This document shows, one piece after another, positions 26,936 to 36,192 of a stretch of DNA of 64,000 nt. Under the pieces are notes generated by a model, which was not told the origin of the DNA, did no database searches, and worked only from the letters and a program-made list of their open reading frames with translations. Both the position numbers and the translations under genes were made by a program. The first letter of the stretch is position 1. Each line of letters starts with the position of its first letter. Source of the stretch: Ramlibacter alkalitolerans (GTDB lineage: Bacteria; Pseudomonadota; Gammaproteobacteria; Burkholderiales; Burkholderiaceae_C). The stretch spans positions 43,603 to 107,602 of the forward strand of contig NZ_JAEQND010000018.1 in assembly GCF_016722765.1 (NCBI RefSeq), in the 5' to 3' direction.

Positions 26936-28390
26936 TCAGCATGCGATCAGGCCCGGCAGCACGCCGGCGTCGAAATGCGCGTCGACGACATCGGCGAGCC
27001 GGTCGAACACGGCGTCCAGCGTGGGGGCGCCGGCGCCGAACAGCGCCTGCAGCACGCCGGCGTCCTCGAACAGGCCATGCAGGACGACGCCCAGCACGTT
27101 GCCCTGCGCGTTGGCCCAGCCCAGTCCCTGCGGCAGCGCGACACGCCCGGCGGCCATGCCCGCGTGCTGCGCGGTGTGGCCGGTGTGGATCTCGTAGCCC
27201 TGCACGCACAGGCCCGACAGCGCAGCCCACGCACCCTCCAGCGGCTCGAAGCGCACGCTGGTGCGGCGCACGGTCTTGGTCGCGGCGAACTGGGTGACGA
27301 GCGGCAGCAGGCCGAGCCCGGGCCCATTGCCGGCAAGGTCGTCGAGGTCGACCAGCGCCTCGCCGAGCACCTGCAAGCCGCCGCAGATGCCCAGCACGGG
27401 ACGGCCCGCATTGGCGTGGTCCACCACGGCGCGCGCGAGTCCCTGGGCCCGCAGCCACTGCAGGTCGGCGGCGGTGTTCTTGGAGCCGGGCAGGATGATC
27501 CAGTCGGCGTCGGCCAGTTCGGCCGCGGTGCGCGCCCAGCGCAGGCGCAGCCCGGGGATGTTTTTCAGCGGCTGGAACTCGTCGAGGTTGCTGATGCGCG
27601 GCCACGCCACGACGGCGACGCGCAGGCGCACGGCACCCGGTGCCGTGGCGCGATCATCGAACACCCCGTCTTCTTCCGGCAGGCCGTGCTGCCACACCAT
27701 CGGCAGGGTGGCGACCGTGGGCACGCCCGTCAGGCCCTGCAGCTGCGCCGGGCCGGGCTGCAACAGCGCGGGGTCGCCGCGAAAACGGTTCAGGACGAAG
27801 CCGCGCAGCAGCGAGCGCTGCTCCTGCGGCAGCAGCGCCCAGGTCCCGTACAGGTGGGCGAAGGCGCCGCCGCGGTCGATGTCGGCCACCAGCAGGCAGG
27901 CCGCCTGCGCGTGCGCGGCGACGCGCAGGTTCGCGATGTCGCTGTCCTGCAGGTTGATCTCGGCCGGGGAGCCTGCGCCCTCGATCACCACCACGTCGTT
28001 CTCGGCCCGCAGCGCATCGAGGGCGTCGCGCACCACCGGCCACACCAGCGCGCCGCGTTCCCGCCAGGGCATCGCCGTGAGTTGCGCATGCACCTGCCCG
28101 AGCAGGACCAGCTGGCTGTGGTCGTCGCGTTCCGGCTTGAGCAGCACCGGATTCATTCGTACTTCCGGCACCGCGCGCGCGGCGAGCGCCTGGAAGTACT
28201 GCGCGCTGCCGATCTCGCCGAAGCCGCCCTCGGGCGTGGCGACCACGCGGGCGTTGTTGCTCATGTTCTGCGCCTTGAACGGTGCCACGCGCAGGCCCTG
28301 GCGCGCGTACCAGCGGCACAGCGCCGTCGCCAGCCAGCTCTTGCCGGCGCCGCTGCTGGTGCCCAGCACCATCACGCAGCGCGCGGTCAT
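26936..28390 (-). CDS. cobQ: Cobyric acid synthase
   Basis: A 484-residue glutamine-dependent amidotransferase that converts adenosylcobyrinate a,c-diamide to adenosylcobyric acid by four amidations. The ATP-binding half starts VMVLGTSSGAGKSWLATAL and contains PFKAQNMSNNA, and the glutaminase half has the nucleophile Cys in LGICGGLQVLG. The start at 28390 overlaps the ABC ATPase stop by 4 bases. It is the last gene of the riboswitch-headed operon. Confidence 0.95.
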   Translation of the reverse strand: MTARCVMVLGTSSGAGKSWLATALCRWYARQGLRVAPFKAQNMSNNARVVATPEGGFGEIGSAQYFQALAARAVPEVRMNPVLLKPERDDHSQLVLLGQVHAQLTAMPWRERGALVWPVVRDALDALRAENDVVVIEGAGSPAEINLQDSDIANLRVAAHAQAACLLVADIDRGGAFAHLYGTWALLPQEQRSLLRGFVLNRFRGDPALLQPGPAQLQGLTGVPTVATLPMVWQHGLPEEDGVFDDRATAPGAVRLRVAVVAWPRISNLDEFQPLKNIPGLRLRWARTAAELADADWIILPGSKNTAADLQWLRAQGLARAVVDHANAGRPVLGICGGLQVLGEALVDLDDLAGNGPGLGLLPLVTQFAATKTVRRTSVRFEPLEGAWAALSGLCVQGYEIHTGHTAQHAGMAAGRVALPQGLGWANAQGNVLGVVLHGLFEDAGVLQALFGAGAPTLDAVFDRLADVVDAHFDAGVLPGLIAC

Positions 28391-29163
28391 TGAACTTCCT
28401 CCACCGGCAGCGCCACCCAGCGCCCCGCCACCGCATGCACCTGCAGGCGGTGCGCGAACACCGCTTCCAGGGCGCGGTGCGTGGCCGGGTCCGCCGCGGC
28501 GCCATGGTGCGCGATGCGCCCGGCCTGCAGCAGCACGATGTCGTCGGCCTGCAGGGCCAGACCGATCTCGTGCAGCACGCTCACCGCGGTGCCGCCGCGG
28601 GCGACGTGCCGCCGCACGATCGCCAGCCAGTCGGCCTGGTGCGGCGGATCCAGGTGCGACAGCGGTTCGTCCATCAGCAGGATGGGCGCCTGCACGGCGA
28701 GCGCGCGCGCCAGCAGCACCCGCTGGCGCTCGCCCCCGGACAGGCTGCCGAGCGCGCGCGTGCGCCATTCCCAGCATTGCGTCTCCTGCATCGCCGCCTC
28801 CACCGCCGCGTGGTCGGCGGGGCTGGCGCCGCCCAGCCAGTCCTGGTGCGGCAGGCGACCCAGCATCACGACGTCGCGCGCCAGCAGGTCCTCGGCGCCG
28901 GCATCACCCTGCCCCAGCCAGGCGATGGCACGGGCGCGCTCGCGCACCGGCCAGCGCGCCGCCGGCCGGCCCAGGATGTCGATGCGGCCGTGGGCCGGCA
29001 ACAGCTGCGCCAGCGCCTTGAGCAAGGTGGTCTTGCCGGCGCCGTTCGGCCCCGCCATGGCGGTCCAGCGCCCGGCGGGAAGGGCCAGGTCGATGTCGTG
29101 CAGCACCTCGCGCTCGCCCAGGCGCACGCGCAGGCCGCTGCACTGGAGGGCCGGCGCGCTCAC
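28387..29163 (-). CDS. btuD: Cobalamin ABC transporter ATP-binding protein
   Basis: A 258-residue ABC ATPase of the FecE/BtuD type: Walker A GPNGAGKTT, signature LSGGERQR, Walker B ILLMDEPLSHLD, and an H-loop His in SVLHEIG. It powers import of cobalamin or cobinamide from the periplasm. The start is GTG 29163, overlapping the permease stop (GTGA). No upstream ATG suits, and operon spacing supports this choice. Confidence 0.9.
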   Translation of the reverse strand: MSAPALQCSGLRVRLGEREVLHDIDLALPAGRWTAMAGPNGAGKTTLLKALAQLLPAHGRIDILGRPAARWPVRERARAIAWLGQGDAGAEDLLARDVVMLGRLPHQDWLGGASPADHAAVEAAMQETQCWEWRTRALGSLSGGERQRVLLARALAVQAPILLMDEPLSHLDPPHQADWLAIVRRHVARGGTAVSVLHEIGLALQADDIVLLQAGRIAHHGAAADPATHRALEAVFAHRLQVHAVAGRWVALPVEEVQ

Positions 29164-30149
29164 CACGTCCTCCGCTGCATCAGCGCGAGCAGGTACGCGC
29201 CACCGAGCACCGCGGTCACCACGCCCACCGGCAGTTCGCGGGGCGCGAGCAGCCAGCGCGCCAGCACATCGGCCCCGAGCAGGAGCACGCCGCCCGCCAA
29301 CCCCGACAAGGGCAACAGCCAGCGGTGCGTCGGCTTGGCCAGCGCCCGCACCAGGTGGGGTGCCATCAGGCCGATGAAGGCGACGAGGCCGACGTGGGCC
29401 ACCGCGGCACCCGTGCCGAGCGCCACCACGCCCACCAGCGCGAGCCGCACCTGCGTGAGCGGCACGCCGAGGCTGGCCGCCGTCGTCTCGCCCAGCGCCA
29501 GTGCGTCGAGGGCGCGGCTGCTCGCCAGGGCAACGGCCGCACACGCGGCGAGCACCAGCGCCAGCACGCCCGCGCTGGCCCAGCCCAGGAATCCCGTGCT
29601 TCCGAGCAGGAAGGACTGCATGCTGCGCAGCAGCTCGGGCGCGAGGAAGATGACCAGCGAAGCGAGGGCGCCGAACACCATGCCGACGATCACGCCCGCC
29701 AGCAGCAGGCGCAGCGTGTGCTGCACCCCGCGCGCCAGCACCAGCGTGAGCAGGACCGCGGCCAGCGCGCCAGCGAAGGCCGCGCCCGTCAGTCCCAGCG
29801 AGGTGGCCCAGGCGGCGGAGGCCGCCGGCGCCGCGCCCAGCAGCATCAGCAGCAGCGCCACGCCCAGCGCCGCCCCGGTGGAGCTTCCGAGCAGGTAGGG
29901 ATCGGCCAGCGGATTGCGGAACAGCCCCTGCGCCACCGCGCCCGCCAGCCCCAGCAGCGCGCCCGCCGTCCACGCACCCAGCGTGCGCGGCAAGCGGATC
30001 TCCCACAGGATGGTCAGGCCGGCGCCGGTCTCGTCCAGCAGCGGCTCCCAACCCATGCTGCCCACGGCCACGCCCAGTGCCAGCAGTCCCGCGCTGGCGG
30101 CCAGCAGCCACGCGGCCAGGCCTGCCGCCGCGCGCGGCTCCTGCGTCAT
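29160..30149 (-). CDS. btuC: Cobalamin ABC transporter permease
   Basis: A 329-residue FecCD/BtuC-type permease with about ten transmembrane segments. It has the family motifs RLPRTLGAWTAGALLGLAGA, NPLADPYLLGSSTGAALG and GLVAFIGLMAPHLVR (the contact with the ATPase). The start at 30149 overlaps the binding protein gene by 4 bases. Confidence 0.93.
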   Translation of the reverse strand: MTQEPRAAAGLAAWLLAASAGLLALGVAVGSMGWEPLLDETGAGLTILWEIRLPRTLGAWTAGALLGLAGAVAQGLFRNPLADPYLLGSSTGAALGVALLLMLLGAAPAASAAWATSLGLTGAAFAGALAAVLLTLVLARGVQHTLRLLLAGVIVGMVFGALASLVIFLAPELLRSMQSFLLGSTGFLGWASAGVLALVLAACAAVALASSRALDALALGETTAASLGVPLTQVRLALVGVVALGTGAAVAHVGLVAFIGLMAPHLVRALAKPTHRWLLPLSGLAGGVLLLGADVLARWLLAPRELPVGVVTAVLGGAYLLALMQRRTW

Positions 30150-31042
30150 CGGCCGCGGCCCCCGTCGCCGAGCCGGCCCTCGATGCAGTCCACCAGCAGG
30201 TGCGCGGCTTCGCCCAGCCGCGGCCCGGCGCGCATCAGCACGTTCATCTGGTCGGCGTCGATGGCGCAGACGCGGCCGCGGCGCAGCGCGTCGATGTGCT
30301 GCCAGCCGGGGCGCGTGCCCAGGCCCGGGGCGTCGCCGCGCCCGACGATGATCACCTGCGGGTCCGCGCGCACGACGAATTCGGGATTGAGCTTGGGAAA
30401 GGGGCCGAGCCCGCCGGGCACGATGTTCTCCGCCCCGAGCCGCACCAGCAGCTCGCCGATGAACGAGCTTTCGCTGGCGGCGTAGGGCGTGCTGCCCACT
30501 TCGACGTAGACGCGCGTGCCGCGCAGCGCGGGCGGCATCTTCCGGGCCGCGACCTGCACTTCGCGGTTGATGGCCTGCCACACGGCATCCGGATCGCCGG
30601 CCTCCAGGACCGGCCCGAGCACCTGCAGCACGCGACGCACGTCGCGCAGCATGCGCGGCTCGAGCGCCAGCACCGGCAGGCCCAGCGTCTGCAGGCGCGG
30701 CAGCACGCGCGAGGACGTCGGCGCCAGCACGAGGTCCGGCTGCAAGGCCACGATGCTCTCGACGCGCGCATCCTCCAGGCCGCCCACGTGCGGCAGCGCA
30801 TTGACCGAGGGCGGCCAGTTGGAATAGTCGTCCACGCCCACCAGCCGCCGGCAGGCACCGAGCGCACACACCGTTTCGGTCAGCGAGGGCATCAGCGAGA
30901 CGATGCGCTGCGGCGGCCGCGTGATCTCGATCCGCCGGCCGCGGTCGTCGACCACCTCGACGGCATGCGCCGCCGCCGCCAGCCACAGCAGCACCAGCAG
31001 CAGCACGGCGCGGCAGGCCGCGAGCCTCGGTCCTTCATGCAT
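30146..31042 (-). CDS. btuF: Cobalamin ABC transporter periplasmic binding protein
   Basis: A 298-residue class III binding protein with a signal peptide (residues 1-27, LLVLLWLAAAAHAV). It shows the BtuF-type blocks RIVSLMPSLTETVCALGA, LVGVDDYSNWP and EPDLVLAPTS-like text. It hands cobalamin to BtuC/BtuD. It overlaps the upstream gene by 8 bases. Confidence 0.9.
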   Translation of the reverse strand: MHEGPRLAACRAVLLLVLLWLAAAAHAVEVVDDRGRRIEITRPPQRIVSLMPSLTETVCALGACRRLVGVDDYSNWPPSVNALPHVGGLEDARVESIVALQPDLVLAPTSSRVLPRLQTLGLPVLALEPRMLRDVRRVLQVLGPVLEAGDPDAVWQAINREVQVAARKMPPALRGTRVYVEVGSTPYAASESSFIGELLVRLGAENIVPGGLGPFPKLNPEFVVRADPQVIIVGRGDAPGLGTRPGWQHIDALRRGRVCAIDADQMNVLMRAGPRLGEAAHLLVDCIEGRLGDGGRGR

Positions 31043-31850
31043 GGCGTTGCCCCCAGTCCATCACGATGCGATGCAATTGTTCCACCCCGTCGGTCAGGGC
31101 GGCCGGCCCCGGCTGCAGGATGTCGGCCGACTTGATCTCGAACAGCTGGCCCTCCTTCACCGCGGCGAGCTCGCCCCAGCCGGCCCGCGCCGCGACCTTC
31201 CCGGCCTGGAACTTCTTGCCGCACCAGGAGCCGATGACGATGTCGGGCTGGCGCCGCAGGATCTCGGCGCCGTCCGCAATGATGCGGTCCTTGCCGAGCG
31301 GCTGCAGCGCGAGCTCGGGAAAGACGTCGTCGCCGCCGGCGATGCCCACCAGCTCGGACACCCAGCGGATCGCGCTGATGTGCGGCTCGTCCCATTCCTC
31401 GAAGTACACCCGCGGGCGGCGCGGCAGGCGGCCGGCCGCCGCGGCGATCTGCAGCAGCCGCTCGCGCATGCGCTCCAGCAGGGCCAGGCCGTCCTCCGCC
31501 CGGCCGACCATCGCCGCCACCTGGTACAGCATGGCGAAGATCTCCTCCACGCTGCGCTGGTTGAAGATCGTGACCTGCACGCCGCGCCGGATCAGCGCGG
31601 CGGCGATGTCGGCCTGCAGGTCGGAAAAGCCGAACACGCAGTCCGGCCGCAGCTCCAGGATGCGATCGATCTTCGCCGACAGGAAGGCGCTGACCTTCGG
31701 CTTTTCCTCCCGCGCGCGGCGTGGCCGCACCGTGTAGCCGGAGATGCCGACGATGCGGTCCTGCTCGCCGAGCAGGTACAGCCATTCGGTCGCCTCCTCG
31801 GTGAGGCAGACGATGCGGCGGGGGCCGCGCGGAATCGCGAAGGTGTTCAA
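31035..31850 (-). CDS. Cobalamin-binding-like protein without signal peptide
   Basis: A 271-residue protein with the same fold as BtuF (PBP class III, ABC-type iron/B12-binding domain): RIVCLTEEATEWLYLLGEQDRIVGISGY, then LRPDCVFGFSDLQADI. It has no signal peptide. The only plausible start is TTG 31850, which overlaps the cobB stop (TTGA). It would therefore stay in the cytosol, unlike a normal binding protein. The segment GSWCGKKF and a long run of charged residues are conserved-looking. It may bind a corrinoid inside the cell, perhaps as a salvage chaperone; this is inference. Confidence 0.75.
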   Translation of the reverse strand: MNTFAIPRGPRRIVCLTEEATEWLYLLGEQDRIVGISGYTVRPRRAREEKPKVSAFLSAKIDRILELRPDCVFGFSDLQADIAAALIRRGVQVTIFNQRSVEEIFAMLYQVAAMVGRAEDGLALLERMRERLLQIAAAAGRLPRRPRVYFEEWDEPHISAIRWVSELVGIAGGDDVFPELALQPLGKDRIIADGAEILRRQPDIVIGSWCGKKFQAGKVAARAGWGELAAVKEGQLFEIKSADILQPGPAALTDGVEQLHRIVMDWGQRHA

Positions 31851-33178
31851 GCCAGGATCTCCTCGCCGCGCAGGATGGCGGCCGCCGCCTGCGGACACGA
31901 GGGGAACCAGGCGTGGAAATAGGTCGCCAGCAGCGGCCCGCGCCGCCACACCGGCTCGCCGGCGCGGCCATCCGGTGCACTCGCATGCAGCGCGGGCGCC
32001 AGCGCCGTCTCGCAGCGCGAGAAGTGGAAGCTGTGGCCGCGCAGCGTGCCTTGCGCCAGCGCGAGCTGTTGCGGGCCGACCGCGGCGGGACGCTGCTGCA
32101 TGCGCACGGTGCCGGGCAGCAGCCCCCACAGCGCGTGCACCGCGCCCTCTGCCGTGGCGATGCGCTCGAACAGCGCCATCATGCCGCCGCACTCGGCCGA
32201 CAGGGGCTTGCCGGCTTGCACATGGCGCGCCAGCGCGTCCCGGAGCGCCCTCGCCTGCCCCAGCGCATGCACGTGCAGCTCGGGGTAGCCGCCCGGCAGC
32301 CACACCGCGTCGCAGGCCGGCAGCGCGTCGCCGGCGATGGGGGAGAAGAAGACCAGCCGCGCGCCGAGGACCGTCAGGCAGTCGAGGTTGGCGGCGTACA
32401 CGAACTGGAAGGCCGCATCGCGCGCGATCGCGATCGTGCGGCCCGCCAGCAGCGCGGGCGGCGGGGAGGATGCCGCCGGCGCCTCGAAGCTCGTGCGCCA
32501 CGGCCCCAAATCGGCGGGCGCCATGCGACCCAGAGGGGTGGCGGCGAGCCGGTCCGCCATCGCATCGAGCCGCTGCAGCGCGTCGGCCGTCTCGCCCGCC
32601 GACGCGAGGCCGAGGTGGCGCTCGGGCCAGGACAACTCCGGCGCCCACTGCAGCGCGCCGAGCCAATGCGCCTCGTCGCGCAGCGAGGTCCGCAGCAGCG
32701 CCGCATGGCCCTCGCCCGCCACCCGGTTGGCCAGCACGCCGGCCCAGCGCAGGCCTTCGCGGTAGGCCTGCAGGCCGTGCGCCAGGGCGCCGAAGGTCTG
32801 CGCCATGGCCCACGCGTCGATCACGGCCAGCACCGGCAGGCCGAAGCGCAGCGCGATGTCGGCAGCACTGGGCGTGCCGTCGTACAGGCCCATCACGCCT
32901 TCCACCAGCAGCAGGCCCGCTTCGCGGGCCGCGGCATGCAGGCGCCCGGCGCAGTCCTGCGCCCCCGTCATCCAGAGATCCAGCGGATGCACGGGATGGC
33001 CGCTCGCCAGTTCCAGCCAGTGCGGATCGAGGAAGTCCGGGCCGCACTTGAACACCCGCACCTGCCGGCCCTGCCGCGCGTGCAGCCGCGCGAGCGCGGC
33101 CGTCACGGTGGTCTTGCCCTGGCCGGAAGCTGGCGCGGCCACCAGCAGTGCGGGACAGGCAGGGGTTTCGTTCCTCAT
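31847..33178 (-). CDS. cobB: Cobyrinate a,c-diamide synthase
   Basis: A 443-residue glutamine amidotransferase of the CobB/CbiA family that amidates the a and c side chains of (hydrogeno)byrinic or cobyrinic acid. The P-loop-like APASGQGKTTVTAAL is at the N-terminus, followed by FKCGPDFLDPHW and VEGVMGLYDG. The glutaminase Cys is in LSAECGGMMALFE. The start at 33178 overlaps the btuB stop by 4 bases. With no other corrin genes in the window, the operon may serve corrinoid salvage or be one part of a scattered pathway. Confidence 0.93.
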   Translation of the reverse strand: MRNETPACPALLVAAPASGQGKTTVTAALARLHARQGRQVRVFKCGPDFLDPHWLELASGHPVHPLDLWMTGAQDCAGRLHAAAREAGLLLVEGVMGLYDGTPSAADIALRFGLPVLAVIDAWAMAQTFGALAHGLQAYREGLRWAGVLANRVAGEGHAALLRTSLRDEAHWLGALQWAPELSWPERHLGLASAGETADALQRLDAMADRLAATPLGRMAPADLGPWRTSFEAPAASSPPPALLAGRTIAIARDAAFQFVYAANLDCLTVLGARLVFFSPIAGDALPACDAVWLPGGYPELHVHALGQARALRDALARHVQAGKPLSAECGGMMALFERIATAEGAVHALWGLLPGTVRMQQRPAAVGPQQLALAQGTLRGHSFHFSRCETALAPALHASAPDGRAGEPVWRRGPLLATYFHAWFPSCPQAAAAILRGEEILA

Positions 33179-35013
33179 GGGGTCAGAGTTCCCGGCTGCC
33201 AGCGTACGCCGACGAAAGCGCCCCGGCCGGCCTGGCGGTAGCCGAACGCCGTCTCGTACCCGTGGTCGAACACGTTCTCGATGCGGCCGAACACCTTCAC
33301 CTGCGGCGACACGGTGTACGCCGCCGTGAGATCCAGCACGCCGTAGCCGCCGAGCCGCACGGGCGTGCCCTGGAAGCGGTCCTCGCGGTCGCCGCTGAAG
33401 CGCAGGTTGCCGCCCCACTGCCAGGGACCGCGCTCGCGCGTGACGCCCACGTGGCCGAAGACGCGCGCGCGGCGCACCAGCCGGGTGTCGTCGTCCAGGT
33501 CGCGCGGGTCCTGCGCCGTCACGCCGGCGCGCAGCGCGTACTCCAGCACGCGCCCGGCATACGCCAGCTCCAGGCCGCGGTTGCGCGCCCGCCCGACGTT
33601 GATGGTGTGGAAGGCGGAATCGGAGCCGATCAGGTCGTGGAAGCGGTTCTGGAACAGCGTGGCGCGCACTTCCTGCCCGCCCACCACGTACTGCAGTGCC
33701 AGTTCCGTGGAGCGCACGCGTTCCGGCCGCAGGTCGGGGTTGCCGATGCCGAAGGGGAAGAACAGGTCGTTGAAGCTCGGGGCGCGGAACCCCGTCGACG
33801 CCGAGACGCTGGCGCGCCACGCCGGCGTGAGCTGGTAGCCGTACGCCGCTAGCCAGGTGTTGGCGCTGCCGAAGTCGCTGTAGCGGTCGTGCCGCGCATT
33901 GAGCTGCAACTGGTGCTTGCCGGCGTCCAGCGCGTAACCGATGCGGGCGCCGTCGACGGTGCGGCGGTCGCGTTCGTAGGCGGTGTCGCTGGTGATGTGC
34001 TGGCGCGTGTGCTCCAGGCCGGCGGTCACGCGCTGGCCGGGGGCGGCCTGCCACTCCGCCCCGACCTGCGCGCCGTCGGAGCGCGAATCGACGAAGAAGG
34101 GGAAGGCCGCCTCGTCGGCATCGAGCTTGTCGACCGCGCGCGTGAACGCCGCATCGACGCGCAGCGTGGGCGTGAGGCGGAAACGCCCGTCCAGCGTGGC
34201 CACCTGCTCGACGAAGCGTGAGGAATCGCGCTGCGTCGCCGGCCCGAACTCGTTGTCGAAGTCGACCCGGCCGCGCGCATCCCGCAGCTTCAGGCCGATG
34301 CTGTGCGCCCCGAGGTCCTGCGTGACGGCCAGCGAGGCCGCATGCCGCCGGTAGCCGTCGCGGTCGGGGTTGGTGCCCGGGCGCTCCTCCTGCCGGATGG
34401 CGTTGAAGCCGCGGTCACGCAGGCCTTCCGCGGAGGCCCGCAGCCCGGTGCCGGAAGCGAGCTTCACGGAGCCGGTGGCGTCCACCTGCACCAGCCCGCG
34501 CGAGCCTCCCTGCACGGTGAGGGCGGCAAACGGGGTGGCCGTGGGCTGCCGGGTGAAGATCTGGATCACGCCGCCGATGGCGGCACTCCCGTACAGGCTG
34601 GAGACGTTGCCGCGCACGACCTCGATGCGTTCGACGTCCGCCAGCGGGATGTGCTCGATGGCGGGCAGGCCGAAGTTGAGGTTGTTGATCGGCACGCCGT
34701 CCACCAGCACGAGGGTGTGGCGCGGCTCGGCGCCGCGCAGGAACACGCCGGCCACGCTGCCCTGCTGGCCGGTCTGCGCCAGCTCGCCGCCGGTGAGGCG
34801 CCTCAGCAGCGTGGGCAGGTCGGGCGTCTGCGCCTGTTCGATCTCGCGCCGCGTGATCAGCGTCGTGGCCGGCAGCGCGTCCTGCACGGCCTGTTCGGTG
34901 CGCGCGGCGGAAACGACGACCTCGCGCAAGGTGGTCTGGGCGGCGGCGCCGCAGGCGGAAAGGGCAAGGGCCAGCGGCAGGCCGGCACGGGAAACCAGAT
35001 TGTTGGGAACCAT
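33175..35013 (-). CDS. btuB: TonB-dependent vitamin B12 outer-membrane receptor
   Basis: A 612-residue outer-membrane receptor with a signal peptide, a TonB-box-like start (TTLREVVVSAART), a plug domain (PALLITRREIEQ-like, GVFLRGAEPRHTLVLVDGVPINN) and a 22-strand barrel ending in an aromatic-rich C-terminus (GAFVGVRWQPGTLTP). The length is that of BtuB. It is the first gene of the operon, behind the riboswitch. ATG 35034 is an in-frame alternative start seven codons upstream. Confidence 0.92.
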   Translation of the reverse strand: MVPNNLVSRAGLPLALALSACGAAAQTTLREVVVSAARTEQAVQDALPATTLITRREIEQAQTPDLPTLLRRLTGGELAQTGQQGSVAGVFLRGAEPRHTLVLVDGVPINNLNFGLPAIEHIPLADVERIEVVRGNVSSLYGSAAIGGVIQIFTRQPTATPFAALTVQGGSRGLVQVDATGSVKLASGTGLRASAEGLRDRGFNAIRQEERPGTNPDRDGYRRHAASLAVTQDLGAHSIGLKLRDARGRVDFDNEFGPATQRDSSRFVEQVATLDGRFRLTPTLRVDAAFTRAVDKLDADEAAFPFFVDSRSDGAQVGAEWQAAPGQRVTAGLEHTRQHITSDTAYERDRRTVDGARIGYALDAGKHQLQLNARHDRYSDFGSANTWLAAYGYQLTPAWRASVSASTGFRAPSFNDLFFPFGIGNPDLRPERVRSTELALQYVVGGQEVRATLFQNRFHDLIGSDSAFHTINVGRARNRGLELAYAGRVLEYALRAGVTAQDPRDLDDDTRLVRRARVFGHVGVTRERGPWQWGGNLRFSGDREDRFQGTPVRLGGYGVLDLTAAYTVSPQVKVFGRIENVFDHGYETAFGYRQAGRGAFVGVRWQPGTLTP

Positions 35014-35104
35014 GGATGAAGGACAGGAACGCATGCCCGCGCCGGCTTCCCCGCCTGCGCACTGGGCGTCACGGCCCGTGCGCTTCGCAGGCGCGGGCCA
35101 CCGT

Positions 35105-35325
35105 CGTTGGCCGGTATCCGGGCTGGCGGAAGAACTCCCGTCGCCTTCCCAGGGCCGCTGTATCGGGCGGTTCCCAGTGGCTTGCGAGGACGTGAGTGAT
35201 GACGCTGCGCGAGGCGCGCGCGCCATCTCCGCTTACCGTTGCGGGGGCAGCGCAGGTTGGCCTCGCGCGTGCGGCGCGGCAGGCCCCCTGCTTCCCGTTG
35301 AACTGCGGCATGCGAACCACACCGC
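35105..35325 (-). promoter_or_regulatory. Cobalamin riboswitch upstream of btuB
   Basis: Read on the minus strand, this leader has the conserved core GCTGCCCCCGCAACGGTAAGCGG (positions about 35230-35255), the earlier GGGAAGCAGGGGGCC segment, and the 3' AGCCCGGATACCGGCC end typical of B12 elements. It lies about 90 bases before the btuB start. When adenosylcobalamin is abundant it would fold to block translation or transcription of the whole import/amidation operon. The exact ends are approximate. Confidence 0.9.
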
Positions 35326-35383
35326 GAGCACCAACCCCGTGATTCTAGAGCGGCAGCGAAAAACAAACCCTACAATTCGCGCC

Positions 35384-35596
35384 ATGGCCAATGGCTCCCA
35401 GATCGACCAGCTCGTCGACCGCGTCGAACGTCTGCTCGTTCGCTACGAGGAGCTTCAGCGCACCAACGCGCTGCTCGCCGAACAGGTGGAACTCCTCACG
35501 ACGGAGCGCGACTCGCTCAGGTCGCGCCTGTCCGCAGCGCGCGCCCGCGTCGACGCCCTGCTCGAACGCCTGCCCGATCTCAACACCCCCGCATGA
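35384..35596 (+). CDS. ZapB-like coiled-coil protein preceding zapA
   Basis: A 70-residue protein that is almost wholly a predicted coiled coil (QIDQLVDRVERLLVRYEELQ... LLERL). Small coiled-coil genes of this type sit directly before zapA in betaproteobacteria and are thought to work with the FtsZ ring. The start at 35384 (MANGSQ) is chosen over the much longer frame that runs back into btuB and the riboswitch. It overlaps zapA by 4 bases (ATGA). Confidence 0.8.
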   Translation: MANGSQIDQLVDRVERLLVRYEELQRTNALLAEQVELLTTERDSLRSRLSAARARVDALLERLPDLNTPA

Positions 35597-35937
35597 AGCA
35601 GCTCGAAGTCCAGATCATGGGCCAGAGCTACCTGCTCGGATGCCCGGAAGGCGGCGAGCAGCGCCTGCTGGAAGCGGTGGAAAAAGTCGACACGGCGATG
35701 TGCCGCATCCGCGACGCCGGCAAGGTGAAGGCGCGCGACCGCATCGCGGTGCTCGCAGCCCTGAACCTCGCCTTCGACGTGGCCGGCAAGGTCTCGCAGC
35801 AGCCCCTGCACGCGGCCAGCTTCGCCAACAGCGACGGCACCGTGACCAGCATGCGCAACCTGGCGGACGACGTGAAGCTGGCGCAGTTGCTGGTGCGCGT
35901 GGACATGGCGCTGGGCGACGACGGTCGGCTGCTCTGA
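35593..35937 (+). CDS. zapA: Cell division protein ZapA
   Basis: A 114-residue ZapA. The N-terminal strand region KQLEVQIMGQSYLLGCPEGGEQRLLEAVEKVD and the following helix RIAVLAALNLAFDV are diagnostic. It bundles FtsZ filaments at the division site. The order coiled-coil gene, zapA, 6S RNA is the conserved arrangement of this locus. Confidence 0.95.
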   Translation: MKQLEVQIMGQSYLLGCPEGGEQRLLEAVEKVDTAMCRIRDAGKVKARDRIAVLAALNLAFDVAGKVSQQPLHAASFANSDGTVTSMRNLADDVKLAQLLVRVDMALGDDGRLL

Positions 35938-35956
35938 GCGCGTAACCGGACCCAAT

Positions 35957-36048
35957 CGTAGGCTGGTGGTGACGCGCGCAACGCGCGCCGGAACCCCAGC
36001 GCTTCGCGCATCGCTGGGGTTTCGCTTCGCTCCACCACCAGCCTACGC
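35957..36048. repeat. REP-like inverted repeat between zapA and 6S RNA
   Basis: CGTAGGCTGGTGGTGACGCG ... CCACCACCAGCCTACG with internal GGAACCCCAGC and GCTGGGGTTTCGC. It is the third member of the family seen at 10303-10425, with T in place of C in the arm. It may act as the terminator of the zap operon. Confidence 0.75.
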
Positions 36049-36192
36049 ATCGCCGGGGTTTCGCCTCGATGCACCCCGGGCGCGGACAGGCAAAGCAGTT
36101 GAGCTTAGCCGCTTGCATGTCAAGTCCGAAATTCCTTGATGGCTTCACGCTGGCATTGCCCAAAGCGCCGATTTGCGACCTAGAATGGCTTC

